Shown here one piece after another: positions 34,108 to 44,272 of a stretch of DNA of 64,000 nucleotides. Position 1 is the first letter of the stretch, and the number at the start of each line of letters is the position of its first letter. This DNA is from Neurospora tetraspora (taxonomy: Eukaryota; Ascomycota; Sordariomycetes; Sordariales; Sordariaceae): NCBI RefSeq assembly GCF_033439725.1, contig NW_026944385.1, positions 4,311,001-4,375,000 on the forward strand, read 5' to 3'. The notes beneath the pieces are model-generated. The model had not been told where the DNA came from. It saw only the letters and a list, made by a program, of their open reading frames with translations, and ran no database searches. The translations under genes and the position numbers were made by a program.

Positions 34108-35757
34108 GCGGCGGGCCAGGCTGCTTTCCCTGGGTGCGCTCCCGGATGGACAGCCCCTTTGCAACGCTTGGGGCTTGTTTTTGAAGCTCCATGGTGTCGT
34201 GAGACCACTTGGTTTGAAGAGAACAAGTCACAAGCGTTGTAGAGGGACGGACAAACCATGACAGAGGAAAAGAAAAACAAGGAAAACACACAAAAAAAAA
34301 GATAACAAGTGCGAGTGCTTCAAAGTCGGCATAGACCGCGGCAGTTTTCTTGAAGGGTTGTTCAGGGAAATAAAAGTAGGGGCTGTCAGCATACCTCTTT
34401 CAATTATACGGCAATGGGTGATGTCTTCGGCGGCAAGCATGGTGTCTAGGTTCAGGGGCGTTTTCATGTATATGTTTGGTGTTTTCAAGACTGCGTCAGG
34501 CATGAGATAAGGCGTTGGAGGTATCATACCATGAACTTTGAAGTGGAGGGCGGTGGATTTGGGATAACACAAATGCGGGCTGTACGGAGGTATTGAGAGT
34601 AATGGGATGGCGCGGGGTGTTGGGCAGCGGGTGCTGCGTCGTCATATAAACTTCGGACTGCGAAAAGCTACGACATCAATGGCGGCGACAAAGAGGGAAG
34701 AATATTCGAACTACTCAGGTGGAGAGCACATGGTCATCAGTCACATCACATATCACGCTGCGGCAGTGGATCACGGGCGTTCAGTTTCAGCGTTCCAACA
34801 CAGCGATTCCTACGAAAGTCTATGGCCTCCATCCATTCCTACATATAACTAGAGTTAAGTTGAGGTTGATATCACTCATAAATATGGAACTCTTAGGTTG
34901 ATGATCATGCTGATGCCATTCTTACCCGTGAGATAATTGAACTTGGCCCTTGATGTTGGAGTCCTGACACCATTGTCTACGTCACCGCCCGCCGCTTGTG
35001 GCCTTGCTTGCTAAATTCTCTTCCTTCCTGTTCTGTTATTACGAGCAACTAGGACCAGTGGTGTGGGTACACGACTCGTCCTCGTTGAGCTCGCTGAGCC
35101 TACATGTAATTGACTGAAGGAAGGTGCGATAACTTCGTGATATGTACAGCATTGATTCGGGGAAAGAACTATCGTGAGCTCGGTTCTTAGGATATTAGGT
35201 CTTAGGAACTTGAATCTTAGGAAGTAGAAGGAACTACCTCGCCAACCTGCCCGGGATGAGACGGAACTACTCTAAGCTCAACTTCAGCCCAGACTTCGGC
35301 TCCCACCTCCACCGGCCCGTTTCCTTTCGCGAATGCCTCAGGTCTCTGCTCCTCGAGTGAGCGCTTGGTTACCGTACTCCATTCAGACACTAGAGGGCCG
35401 TTCCTTCCTCGATTACAGTCTACTGCACATCATGGCGTGATTGGGTAAGATAGATGTACTTTATCTATGGACAGGATATGGAAGGTACACTGATAATGCA
35501 GGGATGAAATTACAGCACGAGGTGGAAGGAAGGCTCGATTCCAGTGCCGGCACTAGACTGAGATAGGAATATCAAGCATGCGGGGTGAGCCTCATGACTG
35601 GTTCTAGATTTCGTGATTTGCTAGAAGTACTCGGCCGAACGTTGTTTCTTTTTTATCGAAGAGAATGGGGTTACGAGATCGGCGAAGAGATAATGTATTT
35701 GTGGCGTCAGGAAATGAAGCAAATGACCCCTGCTGAGGTGAATGTGAATACCTTACC
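34108..35757. other. Intergenic, no gene seen
   Basis: Short overlapping frames only. Normal base composition; no RNA gene or repeat stands out. Confidence 0.4.
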
Positions 35758-35988
35758 TTAAGTTCGCGTCTCTCCCTCCCACTCTTTGAGATGCTCGTAT
35801 CTATCAATCTTGTCGCGTTCACTTACTCCTTTACACATCACTGTCACTTCTCGATCAAACGTATCCCCGAACATCATCCTGCCCCAGTCTTCACGGATGT
35901 CTACGAGGCATACCTCAGTCTCACCGGCTTCCTCGACGAGTAAGTAAAGCTCTCGCATCCACTCATTCTCAAGAATCAAGTCTTTCAT
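35758..35988 (-). CDS. Possible small hypothetical protein or exon
   Basis: A 76-codon frame beginning MKDLILENEWMRELYLLVEE, acidic and charged, with DIREDWGRMMFGD and a C-terminal KEWEGETRT. It has the look of a soluble helical protein, but there is no family match in my knowledge and no introns to support it. It could be a fragment of a longer gene. Confidence 0.3.
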   Translation of the reverse strand: MKDLILENEWMRELYLLVEEAGETEVCLVDIREDWGRMMFGDTFDREVTVMCKGVSERDKIDRYEHLKEWEGETRT

Positions 35989-36218
35989 CGTTCAGTTTCA
36001 GTTCCTGCTTACACCCTCGCTTATTCTCGAGACATGGACTCAACTGGCTAACTCGAGTACATGGAGTCACAGCAGACTGATACAAACAACTAACGACGCC
36101 ATCCACAAACTCCGACTCTTGTCCGATTCAACTCCCTCTTGCCGATGCTGAGGTAAGACTCAGAGATTCTTTGTTGGTAACCCCAGCCTATAAAGCAACC
36201 CTACAGTACTACCCCTAC

Positions 36219-36367
36219 GACTCATTCGAATCGGATTTATCCCACGCTTTGCTGGCCAATTATGTGGTTTGCTTGGCCTGTCTGCCCCTTTGAGGCGTTG
36301 GTATGCCGATCGTTCTCCAGACGTAATTGGCCAGTACGTGTGGGGATAAATCCGATTCGAATGAGTC
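36219..36367. repeat. Short inverted repeat (46-bp arms, about 57-bp spacer)
   Basis: GACTCATTCGAATCGGATTT at 36219-36238 is exactly complementary to AAATCCGATTCGAATGAGTC at 36348-36367. The pairing continues with small gaps to TGGCCAATTA / TAATTGGCCA (about 36253-36262 and 36324-36333). The arms would form a stable hairpin. It is isolated from any gene and could be a MITE or foldback relic. Confidence 0.75.
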
Positions 36368-36892
36368 TTAGCGGTACCTGTTTGACTTATCGTTGGCCCC
36401 CACTAACTTCGGTTTACAGGCCAAGTTGCCTTATTTCCGCGCGTCCTTTTATCCGGTTCGACGTGTTACCCGTCAAGATTCGCTTATCGACACGTTGAAT
36501 GTGAAAGCCGATCAAAGAGCGGACCGGTCTGCGCGCAAACAGACTCGTGGCGCTTGTCAAGATTCCCTCGGAAGGGTCCTCGGCAGTAAGAAACCGGGAT
36601 ACTCGCCAGACATACAAATCTCGGGATTTCATCAACCGAATCTGCGGCGATCTATATATACGCATCTCTCAATCAGTTTCTTTGCCTCACTTCCTCCTCA
36701 GTCATCATCTGCGTACCTCTAGTCTGCCATCTGTCAGCCGCAAAAAACATCCTCTTCCGTCTTCAGCAAGCCGTGACAGCTTCAACAACCGGCGGAAGTC
36801 AACAAAACCTCATCCCCTCCTCACCCATCAAGCCATTAAACCAGGCACAGAAATCTTGTCAAAGATCTACACCACCAGGCAGTCCTCCCAAA
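36368..36892. other. Upstream region of the methyltransferase gene
   Basis: A TCTATATATACG box at 36650-36661 could be a TATA element for the methyltransferase gene. The reading frame is open upstream of 36893 but has no in-frame ATG. Confidence 0.35.
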
Positions 36893-38047
36893 ATGGCCTC
36901 GCCAGCAGAGAACACCAGCGGCACAGACGCCGCCATCACCATGGCCTCACCAGCTCTACACGCCGCCAGTCCAACCCCAGCGGCACCCACCCCCATCACC
37001 AACAAACCACTACCTCCTCGTCCCACGACGACAACCACAACAACCGCCACCACTATCCCCAACGACATCAACACCAAACCAGGCGCCAGCGTCTACAGCA
37101 AGCCCCTCATGCTGACCACCTACGACAAATATGTCCTTGGATTCAGCATGACCTATCTCTGGCGCTGTCCCTCGTCCACCATCCTTGTGCCCTTCTTCCG
37201 CGAGAACTTTCGGGCCGAGAAGCACCTTGACATTGGAGTTGGCACCGGTTTTTTTGTGGGTGATGCTTTGGCGGAGAGACTTGCTAAGGACGAGTATTTC
37301 ATGCCACTGGAGAGGGACCCGGATAGTAAACTGGTCCAGCCAAAGATTGAGATTACGCTGATGGATTTGAATGGGATGGCGCTTGAGAAAGCGAAGGAGA
37401 GGGTATTGGGGGTTGTTAACAACGCGAGAGTCGGCGGCAACGGCAAAAGCGGAAACGGCACGAGCGGCAACGGCAAGTCAGCGGGAAATGGAACGAACGT
37501 GGCAGTCAACGTAACCACCATCCAAGCCGACGTGTTAGATGAGTCACTCACCCTGCCCGAAGGCAAGCTTTTCGGTCCGGGATCTGCCTTGGGAACTTCG
37601 AGACAGTTCAAGTCGGTCAGCATGTTCAACTTGCTTCACTGTCTTCCCGCTGCTCCCGAGCCGCAAGGACAAGAAATCAAAAACCGCGCCTTCAAACTCG
37701 CAGCCGAATGCCTAGCCGATGACGGTGTCCTGTCTGGTTGCACGATCCTGGGACGGAAGTACATTTCAAGTTCGTCCCGCCCTGGTTCGTCTCGCCCGGG
37801 TTCGTCTGGCACGGGTTCGGGTTCGGGAGTGAAGAAGGGAGTTGGGCGTACAGGTAGACCTTCGGTTTTGAGCAGGAGCATGACGTGGACGGTTATGAAG
37901 TGGTACAATGCGATGGGAGTGTTTGGGAACTGGACGGATGAGAGGGAGGGATTCGAGAAGGGACTGAGGGAAAATTTCGAGGTGGTGGAGACGCATGTGG
38001 TGGGTTGTATGCTGATTTTTTGTGCGGCGAGGCCGAAGAGGGAGTGA
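36893..38047 (+). CDS. SAM-dependent methyltransferase (class I), unknown substrate
   Basis: An intronless frame of 384 codons from the ATG at 36893. The SAM-binding motif I is HLDIGVGTGFFVGDAL (about 111-126), followed by the acidic segment ITLMDLNGMALEKAKERV and a later VSMFNLLHCLPA, typical of motif IV. The first 65 residues are Pro/Thr/Ser-rich and probably disordered. Two low-complexity inserts stand out: a Gly/Asn/Lys/Ser run (GGNGKSGNGTSGNGK) between motifs I and II and a Ser/Pro/Gly run (SSRPGSSRPGSSGTGSG) near the C-terminus, both presumably surface loops. The sequence resembles small fungal methyltransferases of secondary metabolism. It converges on the Ayg1-like hydrolase gene 635 bp away, which may or may not be meaningful. 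Confidence 0.82.
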   Translation: MASPAENTSGTDAAITMASPALHAASPTPAAPTPITNKPLPPRPTTTTTTTATTIPNDINTKPGASVYSKPLMLTTYDKYVLGFSMTYLWRCPSSTILVPFFRENFRAEKHLDIGVGTGFFVGDALAERLAKDEYFMPLERDPDSKLVQPKIEITLMDLNGMALEKAKERVLGVVNNARVGGNGKSGNGTSGNGKSAGNGTNVAVNVTTIQADVLDESLTLPEGKLFGPGSALGTSRQFKSVSMFNLLHCLPAAPEPQGQEIKNRAFKLAAECLADDGVLSGCTILGRKYISSSSRPGSSRPGSSGTGSGSGVKKGVGRTGRPSVLSRSMTWTVMKWYNAMGVFGNWTDEREGFEKGLRENFEVVETHVVGCMLIFCAARPKRE

Positions 38048-38681
38048 ACTGTAAACTGCATACAATGGGGAACCATACAAAATGTGGTGGGGTGGGACAT
38101 ACGACTTGATGGCTGGAAGGAACTGTACACCGCGCTGGTAACTGGAGCACATAAAATGTTCAGATGTGTGGAAGTTTACTGGCACTATTGAGCTTGCCTC
38201 TATAAAATGCTGGTCAGTATACAGTTGGCCAAAGTCAGAGGTCACTTAGATGGATGCCCTCACAGGCCTGGGGAGGGCTTGATGGATCCTTGCTTTTTAT
38301 TGCTTTACTCAAACACAATGCTCCATAGGATCAGGATTGTACGACTCGGTAACACAATGCCAATACGGCAAAGACTCGAGTTATTCGGAAGCGGTCGCCA
38401 AGGAGCATGTACCGTAGAAACTTGAGAAAGTCAGATTGGTGTGGAGGAAGGGTTTACTATGGTCTGTAGGGCTTGATGATGCAGCATGCAGACGCCCACC
38501 AATTGACTACCTTAGCAACTTGATATTGTAAGATGTTTGAGGTTTTTTTGCCAGTCTAGCACAGGGCTCCCTTTTATTCGAAGCTCAAGGACGGGATTGA
38601 CTTGAAGACAAACGTGATTGTTCAACACCTTTGACCCCCCAACCTGCATCCCGAATACCTCGAGTCCTTGCAGTCAGGTAT

Positions 38682-40194
38682 TCACTTCGCCTTAGCCGGC
38701 AACAACTTAAGTTGATGCATCCAATCCCCATCCAACCCAAGCAACTCATGAATCCACCTCAGAATAACCACAAAACTCTCCGGCTCGCCCATATGCCACT
38801 TCTCAGTCACGATCCTCGCCTCCTTCGGCCTTCCCCATTTCAGCGCCAGCGTAAGATCCTCAACAGGAAAAATCCGATCCCACTCCCCATTAACCAGCAA
38901 ACATCTACAACACTCCTCCCTCATCAGCGTCCCATCCAGCAAAAGCGAGAACTTCTTCTGCCCTTCCTTCTTGAACTTCTCCACCCCATCGCTAGAGGTC
39001 CCATACCCAAACTTGTACGCCAACGTATCCGCCAAGTCAAACGGATACTCCAGGTTATTCACCTTATCCAGCCACGCCCCGTCAAACATGCCATGACACC
39101 CGCCTCCCAGACTGACGCTGCCCAGAAGCCGATCGTGGTGCGTGTGCGCCGCGCGCAAAGCGTAGTACCCGCCCGTGGAAAAGCCCCAGACGACGATCTT
39201 CCGACTATCGATTCTCTTCTCTTTCCTCGCCACCCAGTCCAAAACAGAAGACCACTGCCGATCGCCACTTTCCGGATCCCCCGCCAGCGCAGGCGAGTCC
39301 CCCGTGCCGGGGATCTCAACGACCAGTGTAGCCACGCCTTTATCCAGCCAGCCGCGCTGCCAGACGGCCAGCTCGGTGCGGTAGCCGTCTAGGCCGGTCA
39401 TGATGAGGACTAAGGGGCAGGGGGAGGACGGGGTGGCAGTGGGGGGAACGAGGAGGTTGACGGGGATGAAGGAGCCTTTATGTTCTTCACCTGAGGTTGC
39501 TACTGCGTCGTTTACTGCGTGGGTGTGAGGGATCAGAACCTCGTGGATGGGATGCTCCATTAGGGCGGCGCCGGCGTAGAACATCTCTTTGCCTTTTTGC
39601 CAGGCTTGTTTCTGGAGCGGGGAGCGGGGGGCGGGGAAGCGGGCGATGCGGTAGACTGCGGAGGCTCGGCTTGTTTGTCCGTGTCACTTTTACGTTTTTT
39701 AAGGTACGTTTTCAATGACTCGACGAGAGGGTTTGGGGTCTGGTCTGGTCTGGTCTGGTCTCTGGGATAATAAGATAAGGTAGATAAGGTAGAGGTACTA
39801 ACAGGTAATAGTCGCGAGCTTTGTCGGTGTCCCCTTCCTGCTGAGCAACGGCTGCTGTCTGGCCGAGCTGCTCGGCTGTTCCGAAGAAGCAGCTGGCATA
39901 CTCATCCCAGTCGTACGGCTCTTTCAAGCCTTTGGCGATGATGTGCTCGGCGATGGGCTGGAAGTCCTCGATGGAGCCGAACATGAAGGGGTAGATCCCC
40001 TTGGAGCACTTTTTATCTGTCAGTATCTGCCACACAGTAAATGGGACAGAAGTTGGATGCCTCACCGGGTCTTTCCATTTGGTCTTCCACAGATTCTGAA
40101 AGGAGTCATGATGGGGCATCCTGTCGTCCATATGCCACCCGTTGGGGTAACGGGGGTCGTTGGGACTTTTACCCATGTTGGATGCGTGTGGCAT
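38682..40194 (-). CDS. Ayg1-type alpha/beta hydrolase (polyketide chain-shortening / pigment biosynthesis)
   Basis: Three exons (40194-40066, 40008-39803, 39669-38682) give 440 residues. Intron 1 (57 nt) uses GTGAGG and an AAG acceptor after TACTGAC; its removal yields the family sequence TKWKDPCSKGIYPFMFGSI. Intron 2 (39670-39802) rejoins as DYYLRASAVYRIARFP. Family hallmarks: VLIMTGLDGYRTEL, VVEIPGTGDSPA, the nucleophile elbow VVWGFSTGGYYALRAAHTH (Ser about 276), LLVNGEWDRIFPVEDL with the acid, and KWHMGEPES with the likely catalytic His. In Aspergillus fumigatus Ayg1 shortens the heptaketide YWA1 to T4HN in DHN-melanin synthesis, and this protein follows it along the whole length. A GGTCT microsatellite lies in intron 2. 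Start: TTG and ATG candidates exist; the ATG at 40194 is chosen. Confidence 0.88.
39737..39761. repeat. GGTCT microsatellite (five units)
   Basis: Five tandem GGTCT units lie within intron 2 of the Ayg1-like gene. On the sense strand this is AGACC repeats upstream of the acceptor. Confidence 0.85.
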
Positions 40195-42546
40195 GGTTTC
40201 GGACAAACTCTCGGGGGCCAGAATTCTGAGTGCCGTGCAATTGTTGAATGATCAAAGTAGGAGGTGGTTTGGTCGTTCTGTGGGAGTTTAAATAACTCGG
40301 ACCAGCGTTGGGGAAACCCCGGAAGTCTCAAAGTGGCAGGACCAACATTTCCAAGTTCTTTGCATCAAATTCCTCTCTTTGGCACCAAGAGCATGTGGGC
40401 TTCAATGGAAGCTGTTTCTCTCGGCTTTTACATATATCCAGCTGCTAACGAGCCGGTAGGTGTGGTGGTGGCCGCATGAGAGTGGATGACCTAGTACCTG
40501 CAGGTCCCGTAATACAGGCAGAAAGGCTCAGTGACAGGAAAGAGGCTATCGCCAGCCAGAGCAGGAGGTCATCAACCGTGAAGAGAGGAGGCTAGCGACG
40601 ATCAGAGGGAGATAGCTGATTCAGAGCAGGGGGGGCTAACGAGGAATGTGTAATGGCATATTCAGGGCCTCCCCATTCTCTGGCTGGTTTCTTTGTCCCT
40701 CCAGAATCAAGTGCTTTTCCGGATCTTCAGCATCCTCCAATGATTTTGCATGGAGGGTTTACCAGACGTCAAAGCTTCCGACAATCACAAGAGGCATCTC
40801 CTGACTTGAGTTTTGCGTTGTCGAGAGTAAACGAGATTGGGGATACGGGGGAGATTGGGTACCTCTACCGAGTGTTGGGGGTTTCCATACTGGGGTGTTT
40901 TCCAGATACGGCCATCATCCATCTTGATCGGTCATGGAAGCATCCCCATGCCTCGGTTCGGTTCAATCGTTCAAAAACACAGGTATAAGGACAGATCTGC
41001 ATCAAGCCCATGCCTTTTCATGGACATAGAACCAGTGTTATAGACATAGAAAGCGAGTGATGAAGCACCATCAAGTCATGTGCTAACATGTCGAATCTGG
41101 CCAAGGGGCGCAGCGAAGCCCCTATTGACAAACACTAACAGGGCCGGGTGCCTGTAGAGATTGAGGTCAAAGAAAGGAGTTGAGAGCTTGACTCGGCTTC
41201 AACCACCAGACGGGCAGCACTTCAGCAGCGTAATATAAAAGAAATCTCTCAGTGTGATGGCACTTGCATCTGGCCAGCCCCGACCGTCTTTTTCTCCAGA
41301 AAAATCGACTCGCATAGGGTTTGGCGCTGGCGATCATGATGATCTCCGAGTTGGAAGTATGCTTAGCAGCCTTCCGTGAGAGCCGCTAAAATTCGCCCGA
41401 CTTTGCGGGTAGACTCCACTGAGCGTTAGCGCCAATGCCACGGAGTGTTAGCGCTTGCATGGGCCATGGAGGGCATCGTGGTCCTCGCAGTCCCGCCGTA
41501 AGCTGACGACAGCGTCTGCATTGCAGTGGTGAAACCTGTTAGTGATTAACATGAGCGGCACAGGATCTGGAGTGCATGACAGCGGCCCGGGCCACACAAA
41601 CGGTAGAGGTATCTATGGGCGTCTTTGGAGTTTGTATGAGACGATGGAAGATACCGAGGAGAAATAAAATGCGAAAAAGAAAAGACAGTGGGATGTCGGA
41701 AGTGTAAGTGGCTCGAGATGAAATAAACAGTTGGGGTCACACAGTGCCCTGGGCAGCCTGTGCCCCATGCACGCTGTGTATCCCAACTGGGGCAAAGCGC
41801 CAGGCACAATTCATCATGGAAGCCAACAGGGGGGTCACTGCAGGCATTCACAGCCCCCTGGGGTACCGTCTCCAGTTCCTTCCCCCTACAGCTTGCAGGT
41901 GCCAGCCTGTGGTCCCGTACCTTACAGCAGTAGGGATAAACAGCCCGGCAGGTGCCAGCATAACAGACCCCCGGCCTCGCTGCAGGCCAAGCACATTACT
42001 GTCACCACACCTTCCTATTTCCGTCACTTGTGAAATCCTTCCGTGCCTTCTTTCTTCAGAGGCGAGAGAGGGCAGATCTTGTTCATTTCCACCACGCGGA
42101 ACAAACATGCGCCAACCTGACGATGGTTTTCCGGGATGAGGGCACGGGACATGAGGGGAGCATCCCCGGCCCCGGCCCCGGTTTCTTTCTTTGCTTCTTT
42201 CTTCCTTTCTTCTCTCGGCGAATCCCATGTTGTACTACCCTTGCCATTAACAGCTTGTTTGCTCCCCTGCTTTCCCTGATGTGGCTCCTAGGATGCTTCC
42301 ATTCCTCCCGTTCTTTACCTGTCCCCTTGTCTCTTTCTTTCATCCATATTCCCTGAAGACCCGGATATTCGACCTGTGTGGAAGTAACGACATCACGAGT
42401 ACCACACGCCCAACTCAACTCGGCCTTTGTCTTGACAAGGAAAAGGAAGAACCCTGTACGACGACAATCCTCAGATTCAGCAGCTTCAACACCAATACAA
42501 CTACATCGGCAGAGACGAACCGAGACGAATGGACGGGAAATAAGGC
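40195..42546. other. Intergenic, no gene seen
   Basis: About 2.3 kb without a supported gene. Open frames reach about 215 codons (minus strand around 42083-42730), but they overlap the next gene and have no domain. No repeat is prominent. Confidence 0.4.
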
Positions 42547-43922
42547 ATGCCTCACCAACACATGCATACCAAATCAATGCCGGGAAAAAGGCAGATGGGA
42601 GGAAGAAACTGGCCGTTTGGTCACGGAGGTCACGAAGGTCATGGGAATCAGAATCCGAGGTTGAATCAACGAAGCGAAGGATCAAATGGTGGTTCCGAGG
42701 GAGACACTGGAACGACGGCCAAACCAGCACCGACTGCTAAGCCAACAGCGAATCCCACTGCGAACAGTCCCGGCACAACACAAAGACAGACGATAGTTCA
42801 TACGAGTATATTGGATTTATCTCCTTCTGTGACAGTCGTCCTAGGTGAAACCACGTTTGCAACCCACTACACCGACTTTGACACATTGGCAATCGACACG
42901 CAAGCCATCACTTTCTCATCGGGCCCTCAGCCGACATCAGGGGCCGGAGGTTCCAACAACTTGAACTCAGGCTCAATTAACATGAACCAAAACGGGGGCG
43001 CAAATGGGACGGCCAATAAACAGGGTTCAGATGGTGGGCTTGGAGGTGGTGCTATAGCCGGTATCATCGGTACGTTGATGTTTTCTCTCCCCTTTTCTAG
43101 TACCATACCAAGCTAACTCGCAGTCTTCCAGTCGGCGTTGTCCTCCTGCTCGTCATCTCCCTCGTAATCCTCTTCTTCCGAAAACGCGTGCTCGCGCGCC
43201 GCAACAACTCTCCATACGGAAAACACAACCAAGAAGAAACGAGGAGCTCCCTTCTGGATACGGGACTAGCCGCCAGTGTCGGCGCCGGTGCCGCCGCTGT
43301 AGGAGCCAGGTCTGGACACGGAGCTGGAGACGCGTCCTCGGCCGCGGCTCCCCGCAACACACCTGCTCAACCATTACCCCAACAACAACCGTTGATGCAG
43401 CAGACGAACAACTCCCAGTATCTCGTCCCGGCATCATCCAGATCAGCTCTTACTACTCCTCGCCCCGCCCCTCCTCCACCGCAGTCCAACCACTCCAGCA
43501 ACCCCAGCCGCAGCCGCCTGTCAATAATATCCCCTCCGCCCACGCACATCAGCTCAACAGTTAACTTAGCGTTCACCCCTGGCGCCGTTTCCCCTATTTC
43601 ACCCGTCTCTCCAGCTGTAATAGGACCACCATCCCCCCCATCACCAGATGACAGAGGCGGAGAAAACGGTGGCCGTCGGACCAGCATCGGAAGCGTCAGC
43701 ACGCTGAGTATTCATAGCGCCATGATGACGGCGTCGCAGCTGAACTGGCCAATGCCCCCGAGCGTGGCGAGCACTAGTAGTCCGAGTGTGCCGCTGAGCG
43801 CGACGCCGAGTGCGAGTAGGCCGGTGCCGGCGCCGCATTATGTGGACTTTGAGGAGCAGGGACGGACGGTGGTGAGGATTAATCGGGAGAGTTTGAGTGG
43901 GGGGATTGGGAGTGCGAGATAA
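42547..43922 (+). CDS. Ser/Thr-rich single-pass membrane protein (Mid2-like architecture)
   Basis: Exons 42547-43069 and 43132-43922 are joined by a 62-nt intron (GTACGT, GCTAACTC, CAG) and give 437 residues. The N-terminal part is His/Gly/Asn-rich (GHGGHEGHGNQNP), then Thr/Pro/Asn-rich, with a short ordered segment TIVHTSILDLSPSVTVVLGE. A single membrane helix spans the splice junction (AIAGIIVGVVLLLVISLVIL, about 168-190) and is followed by the basic stop FFRKR. The cytoplasmic tail of about 240 residues is Ser/Pro-rich. The design parallels the gene at 21235, including an intron at the edge of the membrane helix. An in-frame TAA two codons upstream supports this ATG for a one-exon start, but no signal peptide follows it, so an upstream exon is possible. 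A cell-wall sensor role is inference. Confidence 0.68.
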
Positions 43923-44272
43923 AACGGGGTGTTGAGGTTTGGTGGTCGAGTACTCGTCAGGTCTACAAAATCGACCGTGACTAGTGGGTAGTGCCTGACG
44001 AGTAATGATCATGTATCATGAGCCTTTTAGTTATGCGCTCTCAGGGAAAACTGTACATAGACTCTTCTTTAAGATACCCGAGCGTCAAGCCTGTATGTCT
44101 GGTTGTTGTTGTTGGATCAGATCTTGCTATTTCTTTTTGCTTTTGATCTATTAGGGTCATGAAATTAGGGGCGAATAGAAGGGAAAGAGGGCGTTGTCAT
44201 ATAGAAGGATCTCAATACAAGCTTTGGACAAATATCCGTACACTCCCATGACAACACAACCCCTACACCTAC
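43923..44272. other. Convergent intergenic spacer
   Basis: This 350-bp spacer lies between the convergent mucin-like and mannosidase genes. It should hold both 3' UTRs; nothing else is seen. Confidence 0.5.

Noticed and set aside
42083-42730. 215-codon minus-strand frame overlapping the start of the mucin-like gene
   Set aside because: No domain or intron support, and it conflicts with the better-supported + strand gene.
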